Assembly (NCBI GenBank): GCA_039105265.1
Contig: JAPFFF010000007.1
Coordinates: forward strand, 5,580,001 to 5,644,000
Direction: 5' to 3'
DNA from: Tritrichomonas musculus
Lineage: Eukaryota > Parabasalia > Tritrichomonadida > Tritrichomonadidae
Length of the DNA stretch: 64,000 nucleotides
Shown here: one piece after another, positions 8,007-17,517 of the stretch
Numbering within the stretch: position 1 is the first letter of the stretch
Layout of the letters: the number at the start of each line of letters is the position of its first letter
The notes under the pieces: model-generated
Told to the model about the DNA's origin: nothing
Database searches by the model: none
Seen by the model: only the letters and a program-made list of their open reading frames with translations
Position numbers and translations under genes: made by a program

Positions 8007-10481
8007 TTATGCTTCAGCTTCAGAATCATCATCGTCATCATCAGATTCAACTTTAGCTAGTTTTTCATCAGTTCTTGATTTAATATATGTTTTGTCGCGA
8101 TAATTATCATACAATGATTTATACAAATTTTTAACTTCAATGTAATTTCCGCCAACATTCAAATTAATATGTTTATCAATATTTGAACCAAAGTGTTCTC
8201 GTAATTGTTTCTTTTCTTCTTTAGTCAATTTATTTTCCAATATTTCCTTTACTAATTGTACAAATCGTCCTTTCTTTTCTTCTGTATATCCAAGTCCAAC
8301 GTTAATTATTAGTTCAATTGTTTGGGATAATATTTCTCCTAATCGTTCTGATATTTCAGCTTCACCATTTATTTCACCGCCAATTGGGATAACATCTTTC
8401 ATATTAGTATTATAATCTGATTGAATCTTAAGACCTAATTCAGAATTTACTGCTTTTGAGTGTACTTTTTTATATTTAACCCATTCATTCCAATTATTAC
8501 ATTCATGTGATTTCATTACTTGCAATTCATATTGTAAAATAAATACAGCGGTACATATTTTTAAGTAACTGAATATACCCTTCAATGGTTCCATAAATTG
8601 ATATTCTCCCTGTTGTTTATCATCTCCAAACATATTAAAGAGTGCTAATTGCCATATTTTTGAAAAGATTGAACTCCATAATCCTCTTGCATTAAGTTTG
8701 GTGCTGACTTTGGGTTTAGATAAGCCAACCTTCTGATAAGCAATAACTGCTTTATTGAACTTTTCATCATATTTAGTTTTGATTTTACCAGCATCCCATT
8801 GGTCTTGTTTATAATTCCATGTTTTAGTAGTGCCAGTAAGATTTTTCATCCATACTTCAAATGAATCATTTGTTTTACCAGCAATGTGTTCGGTTTGCCA
8901 TAATTTCTTATAAGGGTCTGCTTTAACAAGACGGAATCCATTAATTATAACAGGTTTACCACGAGTATCAACAATAACGATGTCCTCTACTTTGTCGCCA
9001 TTTAAGTCACAAATTGGATTACCAAGAGGGTCTAATGTGTCTCTCCTTGCAGGAATTAATCGATATAATGGATATCCATTTTTATCAAATTTCTTCTTAC
9101 AATAGGCTTCTGCGCCATCTCTTGTAGCACATTTTGGAGAGAATTTAATACGATAATTACCATTAATAAGAATATCAAATAATTCCCCTCGGAATTTACT
9201 AACATCGATACTTTGTTTGTTTTCGGAAATGTATAAGTCATTTAAACGTTTTTGTGAAGCTTCAAATGTTTTACCAGCACGTTTACCAGTTGGGACAGAC
9301 TGCATATAATCGCTTTTGAATTCATCATTATCGATTTTTGGTACATCTTCTGGTGCTGCAATATCAACATTAAATAAATCTTCGTAGTTTGCAGAACTAA
9401 CTACGGGTTTTTTAGATGGTGATTTAAATACAGGCTTTGACATTGATTTAGGAATGGAAAAATATTCATTATCATCATTAGTATCGTTAACGCTTTGCTC
9501 AGATTCACTATTCATGTTATAAAATATTTCTCGGTCCCCATTTTCCTTAATATACTTTATTAATTGTTTGAGCTTCTTTTTGTTTTTAGGCTCAGTTGTT
9601 TCTTCAAATATGTTTGTTTCACGTATTGCATCATGTAATTGTAATACAAGTTTTTTTACTCTGATGTCAGAATCATCTTTGGGATTTATAGCTCGATTAT
9701 AATAATCATAAAGGTTTTCAGCAGTAAATTCATCGTTTAATAACCCAAATTTCTTAAGTTGATTAGCATCAATTGTAGAAGATTTATTGTAAGTATCTAA
9801 TAATTGTTGACCTTCTTGATTAGATTCTGCTATCTTCCTCATTGTTTCAATATTGGTTTTTCTTCTAATATTCTCAAATTGCATTAGTTTATTTATATTA
9901 TCTGATGCCTCATTGTTTTTATGTGAGTCTATATTATTTGTCAATGATTTGACAAGTGATTGAATCTGTGCGGTATCTTTTTTATTGAATACTGAATACT
10001 TCTCTGAGTCATCAGCAATACGATAAAATAATTGTAAAGCATTAATATGTTTACTATCAAGTATAAGTAAATCACTAAGTGATTCAATGTCTTTATTAAT
10101 TCGATTTCTGAAATAATGGTCTGCTAAATCAGGCTCTTCTTCTTCCTCAATTTGTGGAATGACATCAGGTTTTTCTTTATTTTTCAGATAGTTGGTTAAA
10201 TCAATAAAGTAATTCGCTTTTGAATCAAGTATTTTAGCTAATTCATTTTTTTGTCTTGAAGTTCCTTTAGGCTTTGCGTTATATTTATCAAGCATATCTT
10301 TTAAATTTGTTTTTACATCTTTGACATAGTTACGAGGATTCTTAAGATACTCAATAATATTACCAATAATTGTTGTTATTTGTGTTAACTTACTATTTTG
10401 GAACATGAATACGAGCATATCTTGATAGTCCCTTTTTTTTACTTCGTTTAGTATGAAATCTTCGTTTATGTTTGTTATCAT
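8007..10481 (-). CDS. Large virion-like protein of unknown function with NGD motif, family A
   Basis: 824 residues. The N-terminal 400 are helical and charged, with an acidic stretch about 120 (EEEEEPDLADHYF). Residues about 440-620 hold the best conserved part: CATRDGAEAYCKKKF, then DLNGDKVEDIVIVD followed by GKPVIINGFRL. That NGD-EDIVIVD block resembles calcium-binding FG-GAP-like repeats and a motif I associate with hypothetical virion proteins of large DNA viruses (recollection, not shown here). A helical domain and an acidic tail follow. It is divergent from the fibre gene with only 14 bp between start codons. Copies: 17518-19983 and 45008-47512. Confidence 0.7.
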   Translation of the reverse strand: MITNINEDFILNEVKKRDYQDMLVFMFQNSKLTQITTIIGNIIEYLKNPRNYVKDVKTNLKDMLDKYNAKPKGTSRQKNELAKILDSKANYFIDLTNYLKNKEKPDVIPQIEEEEEPDLADHYFRNRINKDIESLSDLLILDSKHINALQLFYRIADDSEKYSVFNKKDTAQIQSLVKSLTNNIDSHKNNEASDNINKLMQFENIRRKTNIETMRKIAESNQEGQQLLDTYNKSSTIDANQLKKFGLLNDEFTAENLYDYYNRAINPKDDSDIRVKKLVLQLHDAIRETNIFEETTEPKNKKKLKQLIKYIKENGDREIFYNMNSESEQSVNDTNDDNEYFSIPKSMSKPVFKSPSKKPVVSSANYEDLFNVDIAAPEDVPKIDNDEFKSDYMQSVPTGKRAGKTFEASQKRLNDLYISENKQSIDVSKFRGELFDILINGNYRIKFSPKCATRDGAEAYCKKKFDKNGYPLYRLIPARRDTLDPLGNPICDLNGDKVEDIVIVDTRGKPVIINGFRLVKADPYKKLWQTEHIAGKTNDSFEVWMKNLTGTTKTWNYKQDQWDAGKIKTKYDEKFNKAVIAYQKVGLSKPKVSTKLNARGLWSSIFSKIWQLALFNMFGDDKQQGEYQFMEPLKGIFSYLKICTAVFILQYELQVMKSHECNNWNEWVKYKKVHSKAVNSELGLKIQSDYNTNMKDVIPIGGEINGEAEISERLGEILSQTIELIINVGLGYTEEKKGRFVQLVKEILENKLTKEEKKQLREHFGSNIDKHINLNVGGNYIEVKNLYKSLYDNYRDKTYIKSRTDEKLAKVESDDDDDDSEAEA

Positions 10482-10495
10482 TTATTATTCCCAAA
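10482..10495. promoter_or_regulatory. 14-bp bidirectional start region
   Basis: The only DNA between the divergent starts of the 824-aa gene and the fibre gene. Its sequence, TTATTATTCCCAAA, is the same at 17504-17517 and 44994-45007. Promoter elements must be in it or inside the coding regions. Other gene starts here share the AATAAATG or TTCAAAATG context. Confidence 0.5.
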
Positions 10496-12490
10496 ATGTT
10501 CACGATAGAACAAGCGGGTACTATAAAAAAAGTTAATACAATTGATGAATTGATTATTGAATATATTAAGAAATATGCTTGTCAATGCAATAACGGAAAT
10601 AATTTAGGGTCAAGCTTGAATACTGAGGAATTGAAAGAATTATTAAAACCATATGCGAAGCTTACGAATCTTGATGAGTACGCGAAAACAACTGATTTAT
10701 TCGATTATATGAAAACAGAGGAATTCAATAAAGAATTATTAAAGTATGCTAGTAGTGAAGAAATTCAAAACGCTGTTAATACATTACGTGATTACGTTGT
10801 TAACAATTTTGCATTATCAACTGATATACCTGAAATACCTACAGATTTGGTTACTGAATCTGCTTTGACAACTGCTTTGGAACCGTATGCGAAAACAGAA
10901 GACTTACCAGATATGACATTGTATGTAAAAAAAGAAGACATCCCAGAACCTGTTGACTTGACACCATATTATACTAGTGCACAAACTGATGAGAAGTTTG
11001 TTGATGAAGATGAATTGGCTTATGAATTAGATAAATATGAGACCAAGGATGTGGCTGATGGTAAATATGCGTTAAAAACAGATATACCAACAATTCCAAC
11101 TGATTTGGTTAATGAATCTGCATTGAGTACCGCACTATATGGCACTGAATTGAATATTGAATATCCAGCAACCTTATATGAGGGTGTATATATTACCCCT
11201 AAGCTAGCCAATGCTGGAGTTCATTTGGTATTTGATGTTAATTGGGCTGATAATCAAGATGATGATTTGGTGCATATTGATGTAATATTTAAACCAACTG
11301 GTTCTACTAGCACTTACGATACCATGGACAGGTATGATAGCAATGGCAAACGCATTGATAGAATAATATGGCGTCATGATGATGGACAAATTATATATTT
11401 TTCGGCAAATGCATCACATAACAGTAATCCAATAGCATATAATTTCATTAGAGCACAAATCGAATCACCATTCATTAAAACTGCAAATGTTGTTGATGAA
11501 AGTCCAGAACAATTCACATTTCAATGTACACAGAATGATAGTAGTTGTGTAGTCCCAGATGATTATATCAGAAGGGTATTAACAACCAAAAATATTATCG
11601 TGAAGTTCAAACGAAATGCGGAAGATGCATCGTATGAAGAAGCTGAATATACTTATGCTGGACGAAAGGGTGTAAATATCATATACAAATCAACCGGGGA
11701 TGAATCAATAGATATTCGTATAGCTACACGTATTGTTTCAATAAGAGCTGCAGACGATACATTGACTAATATTTATGATGCATCTATCACATTAATCAGC
11801 AACCAACCTGTGAATGATAATATGATTACTTCGGTGAAATATGTTGATGATAACTTTGCATTGAAGAGTTCATTAAATGATTATATCAATAAGAATGACT
11901 TAATTGAAAGTGTTTTATTTGACAACGATGGAAATATAGATAATATGGATGTATTATTAATGAAGACATCTAGTAAGTGTACATCAACAAATCTATCATT
12001 ACAATTATACCAAACCTTACATACAAAAATAACAAATTTACACAAATCAAACACAACAATCACTCATTATTCTCCAATCGAGTCATCAATGAACTCTATT
12101 AATGATTTCGTTATTGGAGCTCCAGTATATATGACCGGTAAGGTTTATAAACATGTTGGTGATACGTGGATACCATCAACTGTGAATGATACTACAGATT
12201 GTATTTGCAGTGTCAAAACTACTGGTTCATGGAAAGAATATATTGGTATTTGTGTTAGAATTGATGAAAAAAATAATGCTATAACATTTAGTTCCCATGG
12301 CGATTATCTTGTAAAAGTTGATGATTCATCTTGTTATGGAATTGGGGATGAAGTATTTATTGATAATGAAGACAATAAATTGAAGATTCTTAGTGGTGAA
12401 ACTGCAATAACATCAAAGATTAAACGTATGACTGTTGGTATCATAACTGCAATAATAGATAATAAAACAATTGCATGCTTTAAGGCATAA
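10496..12490 (+). CDS. Fibre-like attachment protein with variable middle, family A copy 1
   Basis: 664 residues from the ATG at 10496, chosen because the upstream non-ATG start would overlap the divergent gene. Residues 1-100 are shared by all three A copies. They are followed by short linker repeats of the type YALKTDIPEIPTDLVNESAL, characteristic of phage-like tail-fibre shafts. Residues about 215-460 form a large domain not found in A2 or A3. The C-terminal 145 residues (from THYSPIESS) are again nearly identical in all copies and beta-rich. I infer a trimeric spike with exchangeable receptor-binding modules and a conserved tip or assembly domain. Confidence 0.7.
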   Translation: MFTIEQAGTIKKVNTIDELIIEYIKKYACQCNNGNNLGSSLNTEELKELLKPYAKLTNLDEYAKTTDLFDYMKTEEFNKELLKYASSEEIQNAVNTLRDYVVNNFALSTDIPEIPTDLVTESALTTALEPYAKTEDLPDMTLYVKKEDIPEPVDLTPYYTSAQTDEKFVDEDELAYELDKYETKDVADGKYALKTDIPTIPTDLVNESALSTALYGTELNIEYPATLYEGVYITPKLANAGVHLVFDVNWADNQDDDLVHIDVIFKPTGSTSTYDTMDRYDSNGKRIDRIIWRHDDGQIIYFSANASHNSNPIAYNFIRAQIESPFIKTANVVDESPEQFTFQCTQNDSSCVVPDDYIRRVLTTKNIIVKFKRNAEDASYEEAEYTYAGRKGVNIIYKSTGDESIDIRIATRIVSIRAADDTLTNIYDASITLISNQPVNDNMITSVKYVDDNFALKSSLNDYINKNDLIESVLFDNDGNIDNMDVLLMKTSSKCTSTNLSLQLYQTLHTKITNLHKSNTTITHYSPIESSMNSINDFVIGAPVYMTGKVYKHVGDTWIPSTVNDTTDCICSVKTTGSWKEYIGICVRIDEKNNAITFSSHGDYLVKVDDSSCYGIGDEVFIDNEDNKLKILSGETAITSKIKRMTVGIITAIIDNKTIACFKA

Positions 12491-12519
12491 ATAGTATAAA
12501 AAAATTTTTTTAAAAATTA

Positions 12520-12945
12520 TTAGGTGGTTTGTATTAAATTGATTAACTTATTTGTCATATATAACGATAAATTGATATTTAATTGTTCACGAATTAGATT
12601 CTGAAGGAATTGAATTCGATTAGACCTTGGTTGGTTCATTATTGTTTCTTTATGGTCAGAAGCAAATTGAAGAACTTGGTCTCTCTGTTCATCATTTAAA
12701 AACTTCGATTTGTTTAATGGAAATGAGCGATTTGTTCTTCTTCGTATAGGATTTAATTCATTTGATTGTTCAGTTGATTCAGTTGATTGTTCAGTTGATG
12801 GTTCATTTGATGATTCGGCACTTCGTGCCTCAGCCGAGCTTTGCTCGGATTCAATTTGTGTTTCATTTGATTGGGTTTGCTTTATTTCAATTTCAGATTT
12901 TAAAGCAAGTAATTCAGAAATGATATGGTCGATGCGTTGTTGCAT
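12520..12945 (-). CDS. Small protein with coiled start and conserved basic C-terminal domain, family A
   Basis: 141 residues. An N-terminal amphipathic helix (RIDHIISELLALKSEI) leads to a variable Ser/Glu/Thr-rich segment (about 25-65), then a constant C-terminal 75 residues that begin NPIRRRTNRSFPLNKSKF and look helical and possibly DNA- or RNA-binding. The terminal position at the element's end, next to the terminal block, is kept in all copies (14791-15183, 41771-42175). The variable segment of this copy includes a double hairpin at 12817-12848. No family recognised. Confidence 0.65.
   Translation of the reverse strand: MQQRIDHIISELLALKSEIEIKQTQSNETQIESEQSSAEARSAESSNEPSTEQSTESTEQSNELNPIRRRTNRSFPLNKSKFLNDEQRDQVLQFASDHKETIMNQPRSNRIQFLQNLIREQLNINLSLYMTNKLINLIQTT
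12817..12848. repeat. GC-rich double-hairpin insert inside coding sequence
   Basis: GGCAC/GTGCC with loop TTC, linker TCAG, then CCGAGC/GCTCGG with loop TTT; 32 bp. It matches 7617-7648 apart from the first loop, and matches 41880-41911 on the opposite strand. Confidence 0.8.
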
Positions 12946-13174
12946 TTTTAAATAAGATAAAAAAACAAATTCTTAAATTAAAATTTTATAACTTGTTCTC
13001 AGATTCACTCTGGAGCCCTTATTTAAAAATTAAATCCCAAATTAACTTTGAAATAAATTTTAAAATGAGTGTTTAGCGCTTTATGACAGGCCTTGTTCTA
13101 CAACAGATTATGGAGGCTAATTAAAATTTAAACCCTGTGGATAATTTTTTCACTAATTTTCAAAATGAGGTTTT
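12946..13174. repeat. Terminal block of family A (A1 copy)
   Basis: Non-coding block of about 230 bp beyond the last gene of A1. It is repeated in inverted orientation at 14561-14790 (A2) and, with a hairpin insert, at 41506-41770 (A3). It includes AGCGCTTTATGACAGGCC and CCTGTGGATAA. It probably belongs to the element's terminal region; I could not identify the matching repeat at the other end of any copy. Confidence 0.7.
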
Positions 13175-13245
13175 GAGCTTGGTTCCTGGTATTGGGAGAC
13201 CTAGAAAAATTATTCGACCACCAATACGAACATACATATACTACT
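13175..13245. repeat. Fragment identical to the edge of family B (protease gene side)
   Basis: About 70 bp that match, on the other strand, 41440-41505, the B sequence directly flanking A3. The match starts with GAGCTTGGTTCCTGG and stops abruptly near 13245. A1 and A3 therefore share not only the element but also its outer flank. Confidence 0.75.
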
Positions 13246-14490
13246 TTGGTGCCAAATTAAAGGTTCAAAAATTATAATTATTGATAAACAATCTTGCAAA
13301 TAGAAGTTACACTTGGATTTTTGCCCATACACCATTATACTTCTTTGATTTTTATGATTTTTGCTTGACATTTCCAGTATTCAGTATAAATATTTCAAAA
13401 GCATACTCAACTCGGCAAAATTATTTCAAATAAATGCTCCCCTTATTGATTTACGTCATTTTCAAATAGATTATCCATATATTTTGCCTGTTAATTACAC
13501 TCTTTTTGAACTCGTTAGTAAAATTTTATTTTAATTCAATTCTAATATAAAATATTGAAAATAATAAATTTGAATTGGTTCGAAACTCAGACCAAAATTG
13601 AATAAAAAAGTTCCCTTTTTTGTATTAATACGTTATAAAATAACCGCCACCAAGGCCAATTATAGCTGAAAGGTGGGCCGACTTTTGAACGGCAGTTTAG
13701 ACATTTTTACTTGCACTTTTCCGAGATTTTATTCTGAAAAAGTTTGTCTATCAAATTTAGTTGCACTTTCCCTAGAAATCCCTCTCAAAAAGTTGAAAAA
13801 ATTGAAAAAGAAAAGAAGAATTAGGGAAATAAATGCTTTTATTAATAAAATAATGAGAAGAATCATGTAATGAAATGAGATAATGCTATTTGCACACCTA
13901 TAATCCAACGAACTATTAATAGTCTAGTAATAAATAATGAATATCTGTTTAATTAGTGATTGATACCAGTGTAGCATCTTTTATTTCTATTTATCAAATC
14001 CAAATAATTAGATTTTGGAGAATTTTCGCAACTTACTTTGTCAAATCTATTGTAAATATATTTCTTATTAGGTTGGAAAGTAAAAATTGCTTGACATTGA
14101 ATTTCTAGCATTATTATGATTGCTATATGGTTACATTAGCAGATATATATAGATTTATTTTCAAGTGGAGCAAAGATCATGTTGAAAAAAATTTTTAAAC
14201 GTGAAGCCACGACGATTAAAAATCATTCAAAATAAAAAAAGGAAAAAAAAGATAAAAGATAAAATAGACGCGTTATTTATAAAATATTTAAAACCTTCAG
14301 GCATAATGATATATGTTTATTAAATGCGTATATGCTTCTGGGCTTGAAAATAAAATGATATATAATTATCTCAACTGGATTGGAATAAATATAGAAGTGT
14401 TTCAAATTTCTAGTTGCTCTTGATGTATTGAACTGAACAGTTTGTCATCTTGTATTAAAAAATATTTTTTAATACATATTCCAAACGAAA
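13246..14490. other. AT-rich spacer between A1 and A2, no gene seen
   Basis: About 1.25 kb with no convincing coding frame; the longest frames are short, lack good ATG starts and have no resemblance to anything nearby. It may be host DNA or the decayed interior of another element. A poly-purine tract lies near 14232-14260. Confidence 0.5.
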
Positions 14491-14560
14491 GTAGTAATAG
14501 TATGTTCGTATTGACCCCCAGATAATAATTCATTGGAAACCCCCCTCAGGAACCAAGCTC
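14491..14560. repeat. Diverged version of the B-edge junction sequence
   Basis: It aligns with 41441-41505 in the order GTAGTA, GTATGTTCGTATTG, a diverged middle, then CAGGAACCAAGCTC. It flanks A2 in the same place that the near-identical sequences flank A1 and A3. Confidence 0.6.
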
Positions 14561-14790
14561 AAAACCTCATTTTGAAAATTAGTGAAAAAATTATCCACAG
14601 GGTTTAAATTTTAATTAGCCTCCATAATCTGTTGTAGAACAAGGCCTGTCATAAAGCGCTAAACACTCATTTTAAAATTTATTTCAAAGTTAATTTGGGA
14701 TTTAATTTTTAAATAAGGGCTCCAGAGTGAATCTGAGAACAAGTTATAAAATTTTAATTTAAGAATTTGTTTTTTTTATCTTATTTAAAA
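14561..14790. repeat. Terminal block of family A (A2 copy)
   Basis: Inverted relative to 12946-13174, making A1 and A2 head-to-head around the spacer. It differs from the A1 block at only scattered positions. Confidence 0.7.
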
Positions 14791-15183
14791 ATGCAACAAC
14801 GCATCGACCATATCATTTCTGAATTACTTGCTTTAAAATCTGAAATTGAAACAAAGCAAACCGAATCAACTGAACAACCAATTGAAACACCAACTGAACA
14901 ATCCGAGCAAGGCTCTGCTGAATCAACTGAACAATCAACTGACTTAAATCCTATACGAAGAAGAACAAATCGCTCATTTCCATTAAACAAATCGAAGTTT
15001 TTAAATGATGAACAGAGAGACCAAGTTCTTCAATTTGCTTCTGACCATAAAGAAACAATTATGAACCAACCAAGGTCTAATCGAATTCAATTCCTTCAGA
15101 ATCTAATTCGTGAACAATTAAATATCAATTTATCGTTATACATGACAGGAAAACTGATTCAAATAATCTCATCCAACAATTAA
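14791..15183 (+). CDS. Small terminal gene, family A copy 2
   Basis: 130 residues from the ATG at 14791. The first 25 residues and the last 75 are as in A1. The Glu/Thr/Ser-rich middle differs in length and sequence from both other copies (a decayed GAGC/GCTC hairpin lies at about 14909). A1 ends with TNKLINLIQTT, whereas this copy and A3 end with TGKLIQIISSNN, so the C-terminal tips have been exchanged too. It converges on the fibre gene 25 bp away. Function unknown; the basic NPIRRRTNRS segment may bind nucleic acid. Confidence 0.6.
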   Translation: MQQRIDHIISELLALKSEIETKQTESTEQPIETPTEQSEQGSAESTEQSTDLNPIRRRTNRSFPLNKSKFLNDEQRDQVLQFASDHKETIMNQPRSNRIQFLQNLIREQLNINLSLYMTGKLIQIISSNN

Positions 15184-15208
15184 GCTAAAAAAATTTTTTT
15201 TATACTAT

Positions 15209-17503
15209 TTATGCCTTAAAGCATGCAATTGTTTTATTATCTATTATTGCAGTTATGATACCAACAGTCATTCTTCTAATTTTTGATGTAATTGCAGTTT
15301 GGCCGGCAAGTATTTTCAATTTATTATCTTCATTATCAATAAATACTTCATCCCCAATACCATAACAAGATGAATCATCAACTTTCAAAAGATAATCGCC
15401 ATGGGAAGCAAATGTTATAGCATTATTTTTTTCATCAATTCTAACACAAATACCAACATATTCTTTCCATGAACCAGTAGTTTTGACACTGCAAATACAA
15501 TCTGTAGTATCATTCACAGTTGATGGTATCCACGTATCACCATCATGCTTATATACCTTACCAGTCATATATACTGGAGCTCCAATAACGAAATCATTAA
15601 TAGAGTTCATTGATGACTCGATTGGGGAGTAGTGGGTGATGGTTGTGTTGGAATTGATTTTAGCATAGGCATTACCGTCCATATCATATGCATTCATAAT
15701 ACAAACTTTTGATCGAGTAATCTCCAATGCAGTTATTTCATTGTATTTGATGGTTGCTGTATCACTGTTTACATTAATATCGAAATCTAACCATCTCTCC
15801 TTCGAACTATCCAGTTGATTGCCAATGCTAAATATTCTTGTATTTCGAGAATGATTTGGTTTCATGACCATGAGAGGTGCATCACTACATGTCTGATTTG
15901 CTCCACCCAATGTCAGGATGTTGTTTGGGTCTTTGATATAAACCTCTCCACTGATATCAGTGAAATACTCTTTTGGTATATCTGTTGTGAGTGCATACTT
16001 GGTCATATCTGGCAAGTCCTGAGTCTTCGCGTATGGTTCCAACACAGTACTCAAAGCAGTACTCAGTGTAGATCCATTAACCAAATCAGTGGGTATCTCT
16101 GGGATATCTGTTGTGAGTGCATACTTGGTCATATCTGGCAAGTCTTGGGTCTTCGCATATGGTTCCAAAGCTGTACTCAAAGCAGTACTCAGTGCAGATT
16201 CATTAACCAAATCTGTTGGTACCTCAGGGATATCCGTTTTCAAAGCATATTTCCCATTAGCCACATCCTTGGTCTCATATTTATCTAATTCATATGCGAG
16301 CTCATCTTCATCAACAAACTTCTCATCAGTTTGTGCGCTAGTATAATATGGTGTCAAGTCAACTGGTTCTGGAATTTCACTTTTCAATGCATATTTATCT
16401 TGGAGAAATGCAAGATTAACAACACAGTTTAAGTTTGTTTCATCATAATCTTCATTTGCAATATAACAACTTATTACATTGATTCTATGTTGGTTATCTA
16501 AATCATAAACAACTCCGCAACTTGTACTCATTTCTAATGTTAATGTTATATTTTGAACACCATTATTTAAAACATAATCATTATTATTAATACTTGATAT
16601 AGTGAATATTCCTTTATATTTAATATTTTCATCAGTTTTATCATATCCATCAAATAACATTCCATATTCTTTCCATTTTTCTAAATATTGGTTTGCATTA
16701 GTATAAAGAACAGAAAGAGTATTAATATCATTACCTGCATCATAAATTAATTCTAATTCTTGATTGAAAGTAATTTGTTTATCAATTATTTCAGGGATAT
16801 CTGTTGAGAGTGCATACTTGGTCATATCTGGTAAGTCTTGTGTCTTCACATACTCATCTAAGTTCGTAAGCTTTGCGTACTCATCAAGATTAATCAAATC
16901 CATTGTTTTAGTTACTGCCATGGATAATAATATATATGATGCTTGTGCTGATAGTGGTTTATCATCATTCATTAATTTCTGTTGAACTTCTTCTGTTGGT
17001 TCTTCATTCGGATTCAATTGTAGTTCATTATTTTTGAGAACTGTGGGTATCTCAGGAATGTCTTCTTTTTTTGCATACAATGTCATATCTGGCAAGTCCT
17101 GAGTCTTCGCGTACTCACTTAAGTTCGTAAGCTTCGCGTACGGTTCCAAAGCAGTTGTCAAAGCAGATTCATTAACCAAATCTGTATGTATTTCAGGTAT
17201 GTCAGTTGATAATGCAAAGTTGTTAACAACGTAATCACGTAATGTATTAACAGCGTTTTGAATTTCTTCACTACTAGCATACTTTAATAATTCTTTATTG
17301 AATTCCTCTGTTTTCAAATAATCGAATAAATCAGTTGTTTTCGCATAAGGTTTTAATAATTCTATCAATTCCTCAGTATTCAAGCTTGACCCTAAATTAT
17401 TTCCGTTATTGCATTGACAGGAATATTTCTTAATATATTCTATTATCAATTCATCAATTGTATTAACTTTTTTTATAGTACCCGCTTGTTCTATCGTGAA
17501 CAT
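15209..17503 (-). CDS. Fibre-like attachment protein with variable middle, family A copy 2
   Basis: 764 residues from the ATG at 17503, 14 bp from the divergent 821-aa gene. The constant N-terminus and C-terminal 145 residues match A1 and A3. Between them are many linker repeats, including a near-perfect tandem repeat of 42 residues (around 15965-16215, built on TKYALTTDIPEIPTDL), and two modules unique to this copy: one around 16380-16780 (INNNDYVLNNGVQNITLTLE) and one just before the C-terminal domain (LTLGGANQTCSDAP). The shaft-module-shaft order supports a modular trimeric spike. Receptor binding is inferred. Confidence 0.7.
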   Translation of the reverse strand: MFTIEQAGTIKKVNTIDELIIEYIKKYSCQCNNGNNLGSSLNTEELIELLKPYAKTTDLFDYLKTEEFNKELLKYASSEEIQNAVNTLRDYVVNNFALSTDIPEIHTDLVNESALTTALEPYAKLTNLSEYAKTQDLPDMTLYAKKEDIPEIPTVLKNNELQLNPNEEPTEEVQQKLMNDDKPLSAQASYILLSMAVTKTMDLINLDEYAKLTNLDEYVKTQDLPDMTKYALSTDIPEIIDKQITFNQELELIYDAGNDINTLSVLYTNANQYLEKWKEYGMLFDGYDKTDENIKYKGIFTISSINNNDYVLNNGVQNITLTLEMSTSCGVVYDLDNQHRINVISCYIANEDYDETNLNCVVNLAFLQDKYALKSEIPEPVDLTPYYTSAQTDEKFVDEDELAYELDKYETKDVANGKYALKTDIPEVPTDLVNESALSTALSTALEPYAKTQDLPDMTKYALTTDIPEIPTDLVNGSTLSTALSTVLEPYAKTQDLPDMTKYALTTDIPKEYFTDISGEVYIKDPNNILTLGGANQTCSDAPLMVMKPNHSRNTRIFSIGNQLDSSKERWLDFDINVNSDTATIKYNEITALEITRSKVCIMNAYDMDGNAYAKINSNTTITHYSPIESSMNSINDFVIGAPVYMTGKVYKHDGDTWIPSTVNDTTDCICSVKTTGSWKEYVGICVRIDEKNNAITFASHGDYLLKVDDSSCYGIGDEVFIDNEDNKLKILAGQTAITSKIRRMTVGIITAIIDNKTIACFKA

Positions 17504-17517
17504 TTTGGGAATAATAA

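Larger units (their letters stand above)
1..13174 (-). mobile_element. Polinton/Maverick family A, copy 1 (A1), cut by window edge
   Basis: Virus-like element with a packaging ATPase, major capsid protein, DDE-type integrase and fibre gene, plus small virion-like genes, all in the same order and relative orientation as the copy at 41506-57990. Its fibre-gene end is at 13174 and its other end lies left of the window. In the stretches I compared by eye with the other A copies (for example the start of the 824-aa gene) the DNA is identical for over 100 bp, so the copy is young. Every core gene seen is open, so this part looks whole. Confidence 0.85.

Noticed and set aside
10496-12490. Bacteriophage or prophage origin because of the tail-fibre-like repeats
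   Set aside because: Capsid, ATPase, integrase, protein-primed polymerase and adenain-like protease all point to Polintons; fibre repeats are convergent or shared widely.
13673-13870. Open frame of 65 codons in the A1/A2 spacer
   Set aside because: It lacks an ATG start, ends in Lys-rich low-complexity sequence and resembles nothing in the window; chance in AT-rich DNA.
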